From contig CAWHLK010000043.1 of assembly GCA_963829965.1 (NCBI GenBank), positions 26,871-90,870 of the forward strand: a DNA stretch of 64,000 nt, in the 5' to 3' direction. The DNA is from DASXZH01 sp963829965 (GTDB taxonomy: Bacteria > Armatimonadota > Fimbriimonadia > Fimbriimonadales > Fimbriimonadaceae). The position numbers and the translations under genes are program-made. The notes below the pieces were generated by a model. That model searched no databases, was not told the DNA's origin, and worked only from the letters and a program-made list of their open reading frames with translations. Of this stretch, positions 47,398 through 56,439 are shown one piece after another (position 1 is the first letter of the stretch; every line of letters begins with the position of its first letter).

Positions 47398-47595
47398 ATG
47401 AGACCAGCACACTTTCCGCTGACGGTTATCCTCCTGCTAAGCCTTTCGCTGATTGGATGCAGCGGCAGCTATCAGCCGGCTGGATACACAAAAGCCGACC
47501 TCGCAAAGAGGCCGGCTCCGCCTGGATATGCTCCTCCAAAACAGAATCCGGCTGGGCCGCCACCGGGTCAATCTCAACCGCCACAAGGTCGATAG
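47398..47595 (+). CDS. Small lipoprotein paired with prepilin
   Basis: A 65-residue lipoprotein. The signal peptide ends at a good lipobox (SLIGC), followed by a Pro/Gly-rich mature part (PPGYAPPKQNPAGPPPGQSQ). It begins eight bases after the prepilin stop. It repeats the prepilin then small-lipoprotein order seen at 14189-15455, with the same CSG start of the mature protein. Confidence 0.7.
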   Translation: MRPAHFPLTVILLLSLSLIGCSGSYQPAGYTKADLAKRPAPPGYAPPKQNPAGPPPGQSQPPQGR

Positions 47596-47676
47596 GTCGG
47601 AGGGAGCGGGGTCGTCCTCAGGACGCCCCGCTCAAACTCTGTGTCGACCTCGAATATTCACGTCGAATTCAAGCGC

Positions 47677-50170
47677 ATGACCTCTACTAACCTCTCCACT
47701 CGATGGTTCTTCAAGGCTGCCGGCGAACTGCCATTTCATCGTCCGCAGATTCAAAGCGTTGACTGGTTACCCGCAACCATCCCCGGTCACGTTCATCTCG
47801 ACTTGGTCGATAACGGCATCGTCGCCGATCCCTTTACAGACCGTCGTGAGATCGGATGCGCCTGGGTTGACGAAACAGATTGGACTTACCAAACCGAATT
47901 TTCATTCGAACCTAACCACGAACTTCCAACAAGAGTTCTTCGATTCGAAGGGCTCGACACCATTTGCGACATCTTTCTCAATGACGATCTGATCGCCAGC
48001 CACGACAATATGTTTGTCCCTCTAGAGCATGATGTGACAGGTCTCCTTAAAAATGGCACGAACTCCTTAAGAGTTGAATTCAAATTGGCCGTAAAGACCG
48101 GGCATCGAAAGGCGCAAGAAGTTCTTCGAAGAGCAAAGTTTGCCCTGGGACACCGTCTGGTTCGATGAACGCGCTTTCGTCCGGAAGGCAGGCTACATGT
48201 CCGGTTGGGACTGGGGGCCAAGACTCGTGTCCTGCGGCATTTGGAAGCCCGTACAGCTCCTTCAATACCGATCTCGCATCAAGGGCTTTCATGTCCACAA
48301 TGAGCCACTCGCCAACGGCGCTTTTCGACTGCGGACCGAGACCGTAGTCGAAGGCGACGGTCAGCCGAAGATTAAGTTCGATTCCCAAACTTACCAAGGC
48401 GACATGGACATCGTCGTGGATTCACCCGAACTCTGGTGGCCAAACGGCTACGGCACGCCAACCCTCCACCAAATCTCCGCAAGCTTGGAATCCGGCCATC
48501 GGATCACAAAAAGTATCGGCTTCAGAACAATTGAGTTAAGTCGCGCGGCGGACAACCGAGGCGAAAGTTTCGACTTCGTCGTAAACGGAAAGAAAATCTG
48601 GGCAAGAGGCGCAAACTGGATTCCAAACGACTCCTTCCCTTCCCGCGTCACAGACCGGGACTACAAGCGCCAAGTCGAGACCTGCCAAGAACTCAACATG
48701 AACATGCTAAGGGTGTGGGGAGGCGGGCTCTACGAGTCAGACGCGTTTTATGACGCCTGCGATGAAAACGGCATTCTCGTCTGGCAGGACTTCCCCTACG
48801 CATGCAGCTATTATCCGGACGATGACGCCGCTTGCGCATCCGCAGATCAGGAAGCTCGTTACCAAATCGAGCGACTAAGAGAACGCGCCTCGCTTGCTCT
48901 CTGGTGCGGAAACAACGAAAACCTGGTCCTTTGGGAATCCAAGTGGGGCGGAAACGAGAAGTCTCCCACTCGTTTCTATGGCGAACGAATCTATAACGAC
49001 GTGTTGCCAAAGGCAATAGCGGACCTTGACCCACAAACGCCATACGTCATTTCAAGTCCGTCAAGCGCCAAGCTTCAAACCGCCGATACAACCGGGGCAA
49101 ATGAGGGCCAATATGGCGACCAGCACTACTGGGATGTCTGGCACGGCCGCGGCGATTGGAAGTACTACACCGACTCCACGGCTCGCTTCGCCTCTGAGTT
49201 TGGCTTTGCGAGCTCCTGCTCGCTGTCGCAGTGGAAGCTAGTCATTTCCAGGCCCTCCGAATGGCAGTTCGATTCCGCGACCGTCCGCTGGCATGACAAA
49301 ACTGGAAAGCCCTTCGAAACTTACTCCGGCTACGTAATGGCCCACGATACCTCAGCCCGAGACGCTGGAGGACTGGGTCTACACATCTCAACTCAACCAA
49401 CGGGACGCCTTGCGCAGCGGAATTGAGCATTACCGGAGTGGCTCTACGTGTTCCGGCGCCCTGATCTGGCAGTTTAACGATTGCTGGCCGGTCGAGAGTT
49501 GGGCTGTCCAGGACGGACTGCGCATGCTGAAGCCTGCGGGATTCGAACTGAGTACGCCTTTATGCGCCAGTCATGCTGGCCCTCGCCATTGAGAGTTCAG
49601 TTTTGGTCGGCACGCTGAATTTCGGATACGGCTGAGGAAACAGAATACAAGGTCGATCTAAACGCCTACTCCACCCTAACCCAACGAGTTGCCAAACGCC
49701 AAAACATGACGCTTCGAGCGGGAGGCGAAAATCGCGCCGTCCAATTTCAGTGGGATTTGAGCAAACTCCCTCCTGATGAGACTCTGGTCAGCGCCCAAAT
49801 CCAAGGCATTACCGAATCAATAACATGGAGACCTCTCACCGAGCCGAAGGAAATGAAGCTCAGGAAGCCCGAGCTGACCCTGCGCTGGCACGAGGGTCTC
49901 ATGTTGGACATCAAAGGCATCGCCATCGATCTCGTTCTTCGAGACCCCGACGACATACAAAATGTTATCCAATGCCATCCACTTCTACCTGGGTCGCCAC
50001 CGCTTACTGCCGTTGACGAAACCGTGCGTGCGCCATTTCTGAGACGGCCAAAGCGTGTCGTTGCTCAAAGCCTCGCAGGCTCTGTGACGCTGACTCTGCA
50101 ATCCGAAAATAGCGTGCTCACCGAGGAACGCGGCGCTAGCGTTGTCTTGATCCAGGAACCCCTTGAATGA
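47677..50170 (+). pseudogene. GH2 beta-mannosidase, several apparent frameshifts
   Basis: An exo-beta-mannosidase-like enzyme of about 830 residues spread over at least three frames. The N-terminal jelly roll has VDWLPATIPGHVHLDLVDNGIV. GYMSGWDWGPRL and the barrel (RVWGGGLYESDAFYDACDENGILVWQDFPYACS) follow, with acid/base Glu in WCGNNENL and nucleophile Glu in ASEFGFAS, then a C-terminal beta region. Shifts are needed near 48130-48160, near 49375 (joining ETLEDWVYTSQLNQRDALRSG) and within 49530-49690. It releases mannose from mannan-derived oligosaccharides. The last piece overlaps the transporter start (ATGA). Confidence 0.8.
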
Positions 50171-52617
50171 GACGATGGCTCGTAACAGCAGCGGCGCTGT
50201 TCCTTAGCTTACAATCCGCTTTCGCTACGCAAAACACGCTCCACTTCTGGGCGGTAACCGGAACCGTGCAGGACGCCGACATGTACAGGCGGATGGCGGT
50301 CAGCTTTGAAAAGAAGACCGGCGTAAAGGTGGAAGTTACGCCCTTAGGATGGGGCAACTTCAAGATGAAGTATTTCGCGGCTATGGCTGCGGGCCTCCCG
50401 CCTGATGTGGGCATCACTAATCTCGGCGGGCCCTTTGATTACGGCAGTGTAGGCGGTCTTGTCGATTTCCGTGCCGATTTTCCCAAGGAATCCAAGCAGC
50501 TGGAGGCGCAGTTTCCGCCAAGGCTTCTCAAATCGCTGGAGATTGGAGACCATCTGTACGGCGTCCCCACCGATCTGTCCACCCTCGTTCTCTTCTATCG
50601 AACGGACATTTTTAAGCAGCTTGGCCTGAGCGTGCCAAAAACTTGGTCGCAACTGAACGACACAATCAGCGCCCTCGAAGGCGCAGGTTACCAATATTAT
50701 TTCGGCTTTACCAACGGCAGCCAATGGGCGCTAAGTATTTACACGATGCCCTATGGGCTCGCAGACGTTAGTCTCGATCCAAAGGGCAAGCCCATTGTCC
50801 CATGGACGGATCCGAACTACGAGAAAGGGGTGATGGAAGCCCTGAGCCTCTGGAATCTGCACATCTCGCCGGGCAAGGATCTTGGCGGTCGAGCCATTGG
50901 AATGTTCGCTTCCAATGACAAAGACACCTGTGTGCCCCTCATGCTGGATCTCCCGGCAACCGCATCGCAAATTCAAATCACCCAGCCTCAGCTGAATGGA
51001 AAATGGGCGATGGCTCCTTGGCCCAGGGCCGACGACGGCAAGGCCTATAACGTCATGGGCGGGACCTCGTACGTGCTCTTTCGCCAGTCCAAAATGAAGA
51101 AGGAAGCGATGGAGTGGCTGCTCTACATAAACAGCCCGGAAATGCAGCAAGAAATAACGCTGGATCACCTTCAGCGGGGCGAGAACTCAAACTTCTTTGT
51201 TTCCGCAGCTTCGGACCTGTGGTCCCCAAAGGGCGACTCCTTTTGGAACCGTCCTGAACTGAAAGACAGCGCCCAACTGCGCGATGTCCTGAGGCAGGTC
51301 TATCCAACTTTTTTGACTCTGGAAAGCGTGCATGGAACGGACCAAGCCGGGCGCTTGGAAGGGGACATGTTGGACTCGATGGCCACGTTCTGCGACGACC
51401 AACTGCAGGCAGCCGCCGACAAGGCAAACCTGAGCAAAAGCGCCGTGATAAGGAACTGGGGCCAAGGCAAAATGCTGGACGTTAAGCAGCAAGTGTATTC
51501 AGCGGTCAAATCCAAGCTTGAAGCGGAATATGCCGAAATCACCCCCCAGGGCTTGGCGATGGTCCAGGAAGAAACTCAGAAATATCAAGAGCGGTACGGG
51601 AACATCATCAATCACCTGGACCAGGCCCAAAAGGCCGGTGATGCATTGGAAGTTGCCAAGATCTGTGCGGGCCTTATATTTGGGATTTGCGTTCTGGCAG
51701 TAATTACGCAGAAGAAGCTTCGCAAATACTGGCTGAGTTACGTTTTCGTTGCTGTTCCCCTTGCCCTGGCATTGATCTTTGTTTTTGTGCCGGCGCTAGT
51801 GGCGCTCTACCTTTCGTTTACCGCTTACCACCCGGTCCTACCACTCTCCACCGCACGGTGGACCGGGTTAAGCAACTATTGGGACATCATCCATTCCGGA
51901 GACCTTGTTGCCAGCCTCAAGAAAACCCTCTTTTACACCGCGGCGACGCTGCCAATCGGGATTCTCCTCGCCCTCGGATTCGCCTATCTTCTGAATACGA
52001 AACTTAGACTACAGAAGCTATGGAGGTTTTTCTATTTCTCCCCGCTCGTAACCGGCGTAGTCTCCATCGCCCTGATCTTTTCCCAGCTGTTCCTTGGCGC
52101 AAGGCAGGGTTGGCTCAACAGCGCGTTATTGAGCCTTCACCTGATCAAAGACCCAATTCCCTTTCTAACTTCCGAGCGAACGTTCCTGTACTGCGTCATC
52201 GTGCTCGCGATCTGGCAAGGCTTGGCGTTCACTGTTCTCGTGTTCCTCGCCGGATTCCAGCAGGTGCCGAATGAGCTCTTCGAAGCCGCCAATGTTGATG
52301 GCGCAAGCGCCCTCAGGCGCTTTTGGAACATAGCAGTCCCCGGGGTAAGGCCGCAAGTGTTCTTTGTGTCCGTCCTCGGAATAATCGGCAGCTTTCAAGT
52401 CTTCGAGATCATTTATGTCTTGGCGGACAAGAGTGGAAATGCCGACGCTCGTTTCGGCCCGAACGACGCGGGCCAAACCGTGGTGCCGCTGCTCTACCAT
52501 TACGGCTTCGAAACTTTTGAAATGGGTAAGTCCGCAGCCGTAGCCTACGTCCTGTTCCTGATCATTCTCGCTATCACCGCAGTTCAACTCAAGATTTACA
52601 GGAGAGGTGAGATTTAG
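50167..52617 (+). CDS. Sugar ABC transporter: solute-binding protein fused to MalF-type permease
   Basis: A single 816-residue frame. A signal peptide (MRRWLVTAAALFLSLQSAFA) and a family-1 solute-binding domain (about 24-440: GWGNFKMKYFAAMAAGLPPDV, YGVPTDLSTLVLFYRTDIF, EAMEWLLYINSPEMQQ) are followed by a helical linker and an MalF-like permease (about 495-816) with seven membrane segments and the EAA loop EAANVDGASALRRFWNIAVPG. Normally these are two proteins. The fusion would tether the binding domain to the channel on the periplasmic side. The ATPase is not in the window. Start overlaps the mannosidase stop; the next permease begins directly after its stop. Confidence 0.85.
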   Translation: MRRWLVTAAALFLSLQSAFATQNTLHFWAVTGTVQDADMYRRMAVSFEKKTGVKVEVTPLGWGNFKMKYFAAMAAGLPPDVGITNLGGPFDYGSVGGLVDFRADFPKESKQLEAQFPPRLLKSLEIGDHLYGVPTDLSTLVLFYRTDIFKQLGLSVPKTWSQLNDTISALEGAGYQYYFGFTNGSQWALSIYTMPYGLADVSLDPKGKPIVPWTDPNYEKGVMEALSLWNLHISPGKDLGGRAIGMFASNDKDTCVPLMLDLPATASQIQITQPQLNGKWAMAPWPRADDGKAYNVMGGTSYVLFRQSKMKKEAMEWLLYINSPEMQQEITLDHLQRGENSNFFVSAASDLWSPKGDSFWNRPELKDSAQLRDVLRQVYPTFLTLESVHGTDQAGRLEGDMLDSMATFCDDQLQAAADKANLSKSAVIRNWGQGKMLDVKQQVYSAVKSKLEAEYAEITPQGLAMVQEETQKYQERYGNIINHLDQAQKAGDALEVAKICAGLIFGICVLAVITQKKLRKYWLSYVFVAVPLALALIFVFVPALVALYLSFTAYHPVLPLSTARWTGLSNYWDIIHSGDLVASLKKTLFYTAATLPIGILLALGFAYLLNTKLRLQKLWRFFYFSPLVTGVVSIALIFSQLFLGARQGWLNSALLSLHLIKDPIPFLTSERTFLYCVIVLAIWQGLAFTVLVFLAGFQQVPNELFEAANVDGASALRRFWNIAVPGVRPQVFFVSVLGIIGSFQVFEIIYVLADKSGNADARFGPNDAGQTVVPLLYHYGFETFEMGKSAAVAYVLFLIILAITAVQLKIYRRGEI

Positions 52618-53444
52618 GTGAAAGTCAAGGCTAGCGAGAGGTTCTGGACCTACGCGATTCTCTTCGTCGGCGCTTGCGTCATGGCATTGCCCTTCTACTA
52701 TATGATCATCACGGCGCTAAAGCCGGCCAAGGAAGTCTCGTTACCCACGCCGAGCATGATCGTCCGCCATCCTAGTCTGCAACCACTCCACGAGCTGCTG
52801 GACACAGACCTGGTCTACGGCGCGACGCGAAACAGCATTCTCATCGCGGGCCTAACAACCCTTGGGGCCCTCTTCTCTGCACTCTGGCCGGCTATGCTTT
52901 CGCCAAGCATCGATTCCCCGGTCGCAATGCTCTTTTCGTGATCCTTCTTTCCACAATGATGATCCCTGGCGCAGTGCTCTTGGTGCCAAGCTTCCTTCTT
53001 TATCGGGACTTCGGCTGGCTGGACACCTGGGCGCCGCTCATCGTGCCGGGGCTTGGGAGCGCCTTCGGCGTTTTTCTATCAAGGCAGTTCATCAAGAAGA
53101 TCCCTGACAGCCTCATCGAATGCGCCCGCCTCGAGGGCTGCAAAGAAACACGCATCTACTTTCAGATGATCCTTCCCCTTTCCAAACCTCTGCTTGCCAC
53201 TCTCGGAATCCTTACGTTCCTGGGAAGCTGGAACAACTTGGTTTCACCCCTGATCATCCTCTTGAACGAAAAACTCTTCACCCTTCCGCTTGTGATTTCG
53301 ATGTTGCAGGGTAGATTTCCAGGACAGGATAATCTGCAGATGGCTGGCGCACTGGTGTCGATTTTGCCCGTTTTGATCTTGTTCTTCTTCTTCCAAAAAC
53401 AAATCATCCAGAGCCTTGCCGCATCCGGCCTCAAAGATACGTAA
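52618..53444 (+). pseudogene. MalG-type sugar ABC permease, one frameshift
   Basis: The second permease of the sugar importer. It has an N-terminal membrane segment (FWTYAILFVGACVMALPFYYMIITALKP). After a shift near 52885 the protein continues as AGYAFAKHRFPGRNALFVI, MMIPGAVLLVPSFLLYRDFG, then the EAA loop (IPDSLIECARLEGCKETRIYFQMILPLSKP) and LASWNN-like GSWNNLVSPLI. The GTG start follows the fusion protein's stop without a gap, with GGAGAGGTGAG upstream. The interruption is probably a single-base error. Confidence 0.8.
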
Positions 53445-53464
53445 GAACGCTTGCACTCTTAAGG

Positions 53465-53614
53465 GCGGATGCGAAGATTGTTCGGGGCACGGTAGTGCTT
53501 TCTTCTCCCAAGGTCAAGGACCCGATCGATGTGCGCTACGCTTGGGACACCAACCCGGAAGCAACGCTCTACAATGGCTCGGTCTTGCCCGCAGTGCCAT
53601 TCAGGCCCCGTTGA
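53465..53614 (+). pseudogene. 3' remnant of a second sialate O-acetylesterase gene
   Basis: Forty-nine codons and a stop encode DAKIVRGTVVLSSPKVKDP, then DVRYAWDTNPEATLYNG and PAVPFRPR. This matches almost residue for residue the last 48 residues of the complete esterase gene just downstream (53731-55137). Nothing upstream in the MalG gene belongs to it, so it is the tail of a deleted paralogue. Confidence 0.85.
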
Positions 53615-53730
53615 GAGTTTTGACGCACCCGGCCACATTACCGGGTAGATTCATGCTTAATAACACACTTAATATCCGGACGCTAAACTCATAACCGATC
53701 TAAGCGTCTTGGCTAAATGACACTTAAACA

Positions 53731-55137
53731 ATGCTTGCACTCCTCGTCTCCTTTGCCGCTCTTCAATCACCTTCCCAACCGTTTCTAAGCCCCGCGTTTG
53801 GCAGCCACATGGTTCTCCAGAGGAATATGCCCAACACTTTTTGGGGTTGGACCGATCCCGGCCAAAAGGTGACCGTCACCATCTCCGGCCATTCCTCATC
53901 CGGCGTTGCAGGAAGCGACGGAAAGTGGGTAGCCCGCATTTCGCCGCCTCCCGTCGGAGGGCCATACACGGTCAAAATCGATGGCCCGAGCCATGCGGAA
54001 CTGGACGATGTCCTCGTCGGCGACGTGTGGATTTGCTCCGGCCAATCGAATATGGAATTCGGCATCGGCAGGACCGATAATTCGGCCGACGAGATTAAGA
54101 ACGCCAATCATCCGAATATCCGGCTTCTCCTATTTCCCCATGCAACCTCTTTTGTGCCACTGACCACAGGAGACGCAACCTGGAAGGTATGCAGCCCCCA
54201 AACTGTAACCGAGGGCGGATGGGACGGCTTTTCCGCAGTCGCGTATTTCTTTGGCCGAACTCTTCAGGAGAATCTGAAGGTGCCCGTCGGCCTTGTAGAA
54301 ACATGCTGGGGCGGCACCATCGCGGAAGCTTGGACAAGCGGCCCAAGCCTTCAAAAGCTGCCGGATTTCGATAGAGCCGTTGACATGGTGGAGAGCCAGG
54401 GCGAAGGCATCAACCAAGGCATCCAGGTTGGAAACCCGAACGTGCCAACCGTTCTCTATAACGGCATGATCGCGCCGCTGGTGCCGCTTGCAATCAAAGG
54501 CGCCATTTGGTATCAGGGCGAAGCAAATGTGGGTCGCGCTGCGCAATATGAGCGGTTGCTGCCCGCAATGATCGAGGATTGGCGAAGCAACTGGGGCGAG
54601 CCCAACTTCCCTTTCTTCATCGTTCAGCTGGCGAACTATTCAACCCGCCACCAAGAGCCGGCCGATGATCCTTGGCCAGAACTGCGCGAGGCTCAAACCT
54701 ACACCGCCGATCACGTCAGCAAGGTCGGACTTGCCGTGACCATCGACATCGGGGACGGGGCGGACATTCACCCCAGGAATAAGCAAGATGTGGGCAAGCG
54801 CCTGGCGCTCGCCGCGCTGCATACCGCCTACGGCGAAGATCTGCCCTATTCCGGCCCTGTTTATCAGTCGAAATCGACGGAAGGCTCAACCCTTATAGTT
54901 CAGTTCCGCCATACCGACGGCGGACTGAAAGCGGATGGCGCTCCCAAAGGATTCCAGGTTGCAGGCCCCGATCACAAGTTCCACTGGGCAGACGCCAAGA
55001 TCGTAGGGGACACAGTCGTAGTTTCATCGCCCGACGTGTCAAACCCGGTCGACGTGCGCTATGCCTGGGATGCGGATCCGGAGGCCACACTCTACAACGG
55101 CGCAGGTTTACCGGCGGTGCCGTTCAGAACGCGTTGA
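53731..55137 (+). CDS. Sialate O-acetylesterase-like SGNH hydrolase
   Basis: A 468-residue secreted esterase. A signal peptide (MLALLVSFAALQS) is followed by a beta domain (FGSHMVLQRNMPNTFWGWTDPG). The SGNH blocks come next: catalytic Ser in CSGQSNMEFG, GLVETCWGGTIAEAW, and IWYQGEANVGRAAQYERLLPAMIEDWR. The His/Asp region ends in a C-terminal beta domain. It removes acetyl groups from carbohydrates, probably making acetylated hemicellulose accessible to the mannosidase and glycosidases nearby. Intact, with a fragment of a sister copy just upstream. Confidence 0.9.
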   Translation: MLALLVSFAALQSPSQPFLSPAFGSHMVLQRNMPNTFWGWTDPGQKVTVTISGHSSSGVAGSDGKWVARISPPPVGGPYTVKIDGPSHAELDDVLVGDVWICSGQSNMEFGIGRTDNSADEIKNANHPNIRLLLFPHATSFVPLTTGDATWKVCSPQTVTEGGWDGFSAVAYFFGRTLQENLKVPVGLVETCWGGTIAEAWTSGPSLQKLPDFDRAVDMVESQGEGINQGIQVGNPNVPTVLYNGMIAPLVPLAIKGAIWYQGEANVGRAAQYERLLPAMIEDWRSNWGEPNFPFFIVQLANYSTRHQEPADDPWPELREAQTYTADHVSKVGLAVTIDIGDGADIHPRNKQDVGKRLALAALHTAYGEDLPYSGPVYQSKSTEGSTLIVQFRHTDGGLKADGAPKGFQVAGPDHKFHWADAKIVGDTVVVSSPDVSNPVDVRYAWDADPEATLYNGAGLPAVPFRTR

Positions 55138-55140
55138 CGT

Positions 55141-55223
55141 GAGATTCGAAACCGGCAAGTCTCTTTCCTAACCCTCCCACCCCAAAGGAGGTCCCACGAG
55201 ATTCGCAATGGGCAAGACCTCTT
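55141..55223. repeat. Imperfect 25-bp direct repeat
   Basis: GAGATTCGAAACCGGCAAG at 55141 and GAGATTCGCAATGGGCAAG at 55198 recur 57 bp apart, each followed by TCTCTT or CCTCTT. They lie between the esterase gene and the BlaI-type operators. Function unknown. Confidence 0.45.
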
Positions 55224-55270
55224 CGCGGAGGAAAATAATTCGCACCCGCTCCGGTTCATCAAGCACAATC

Positions 55271-55286
55271 TACGAATCTTTTCGTA
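55271..55286. promoter_or_regulatory. BlaI-type operator A
   Basis: TACGAA-TCTT-TTCGTA, a perfect 6-bp inverted repeat with a four-base spacer, lying just upstream of the -35 box of the following gene. BlaI/MecI repressors bind comparable dyads. Confidence 0.7.
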
Positions 55287-55293
55287 AATATCA

Positions 55294-55322
55294 TTGCCTT
55301 TCTACGAAAACATTCGTATACT
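55294..55322 (+). promoter_or_regulatory. Promoter of the unknown membrane protein gene
   Basis: TTGCCT (55294-55299) and TATACT (55317-55322) are separated by 17 bp, and the ATG follows exactly seven bases later. Leaderless. The -10 overlaps operator B. Confidence 0.7.
55303..55318. promoter_or_regulatory. BlaI-type operator B
   Basis: TACGAA-AACA-TTCGTA. It covers the spacer and the first bases of the -10. Its end is 11 bases before the ATG, the same geometry as operator C in front of blaI. Confidence 0.75.
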
Positions 55323-55329
55323 GACGGAC

Positions 55330-56370
55330 ATGGAGAAATCCGCGAGCGGCGGGCTTAACATTTTAGCCGCCATCCTGAGTAGGGTCCTTGCCGGCTCTTG
55401 TCTTGCATTTTGCCTGGCGCCGGTCGCGATAGCTCAGCTTTCGACGCCGGTGTGGCCTTATGAGATTCGCCTCAGCGTAATCGGCCTAAATCACGTCAGC
55501 GGTCAAGCCATTGAGGGAGATGTCGACATTGCTGAGGCGGATGGCAAGTTTCTCTACCAGTTCAAGGACTCCTCGGGGACGTCGACTACGCTTATATACG
55601 ACGGTTCGAGGTCATTCACGGAGGGTGGAAGCACGGGTAATGCGGATTTCCGACCGGGGTTCCAATATAACCTGGTGCCGGCTCCTGTCCTCCTCCCATT
55701 CAACTTTCAATCGTTTCATTGCTATGGGCCACTTTCTGCATGCTTTGGCAACGCGAGTAAGGAAAGGATAAGGGCGGCTATGCAAGGACCGATCCGAGGG
55801 TTCAATGCAAGCGTCTATGTGGCCAGCTATAACGGTCAGAGCGTCTACATTCCCGCTGGCGTCGATATCTCCAATGGCGGCCGATCGATGCATCTTCTTG
55901 CCGGCAGCAGATCCAACCCCACCTTGGAAGCTGATTTCTCGGATATCGGCAGTTCCGGGAACAGCGCCATGCCTGGAAAAATAACGTGGAAACAATGGAC
56001 TCAGAGCTTCGTAAATAGGCAAGCCGTATACACACCTTCAACCGATCTTGCTTTGAGCCTGCTGTCAGTATCAACAGACCCGATACCTGCCGCGAGATTT
56101 CAGGCGGAAACGTATCTCAAGTACCAGGAAAGCGTGAACTATAACGACGACCACGGCGGTGTGGGTGTAGAGTATGACCAGCGGTTAGGATCCCTGGCTG
56201 CGCAGGCTGAATCTATGCGTAGGAAACTCGGCCGCTATTCCAGAGTTAATCGGCCGATCCATACGGCTGCTCGCTCCTGGTCCACATTCTATGGGGTCGC
56301 CGGCGTCTTCGGACTAGCCATCGTGCTACTAGTCCTATGGAGAAAGCTCGCCGTGCGCAAGGAAACCTGA
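55330..56370 (+). CDS. Unknown protein with signal peptide and C-terminal membrane anchor, BlaI-regulated
   Basis: A 346-residue protein that I do not recognise. A signal segment (VLAGSCLAFCLAPVAIA) is followed by a large extracytoplasmic beta-rich domain (EIRLSVIGLNHVSGQAIEGDVDIAEADGKFLYQFKD...) and a single C-terminal helix (VAGVFGLAIVLLVLWRKLAV) with a basic end, so it is an inner-membrane protein facing the periplasm. The ATG at 55330 is chosen because the TATACT box lies seven bases upstream. Two operators identical in form to that of the blaI-like gene control it, so it is the likely output of that system. Confidence 0.75.
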   Translation: MEKSASGGLNILAAILSRVLAGSCLAFCLAPVAIAQLSTPVWPYEIRLSVIGLNHVSGQAIEGDVDIAEADGKFLYQFKDSSGTSTTLIYDGSRSFTEGGSTGNADFRPGFQYNLVPAPVLLPFNFQSFHCYGPLSACFGNASKERIRAAMQGPIRGFNASVYVASYNGQSVYIPAGVDISNGGRSMHLLAGSRSNPTLEADFSDIGSSGNSAMPGKITWKQWTQSFVNRQAVYTPSTDLALSLLSVSTDPIPAARFQAETYLKYQESVNYNDDHGGVGVEYDQRLGSLAAQAESMRRKLGRYSRVNRPIHTAARSWSTFYGVAGVFGLAIVLLVLWRKLAVRKET

Positions 56371-56412
56371 CGCAATCCCGGTTTTGAACACCAACGGCTT
56401 TTCGGACCTTCC

Positions 56413-56428
56413 TACGAACCATTTCGTA
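56413..56428. promoter_or_regulatory. BlaI-type operator C (autoregulatory)
   Basis: TACGAA-CCAT-TTCGTA, overlapping the -10 box of the repressor gene. Same sequence and same distance to the ATG as operator B. Confidence 0.75.
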
Positions 56429-56432
56429 TAAT
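56427..56432 (+). promoter_or_regulatory. -10 box of blaI-like gene (leaderless)
   Basis: A perfect TATAAT lies seven bases before the ATG at 56440. The -35 is weak. There is no Shine-Dalgarno sequence. Confidence 0.7.
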
Positions 56433-56439
56433 GATCCAT

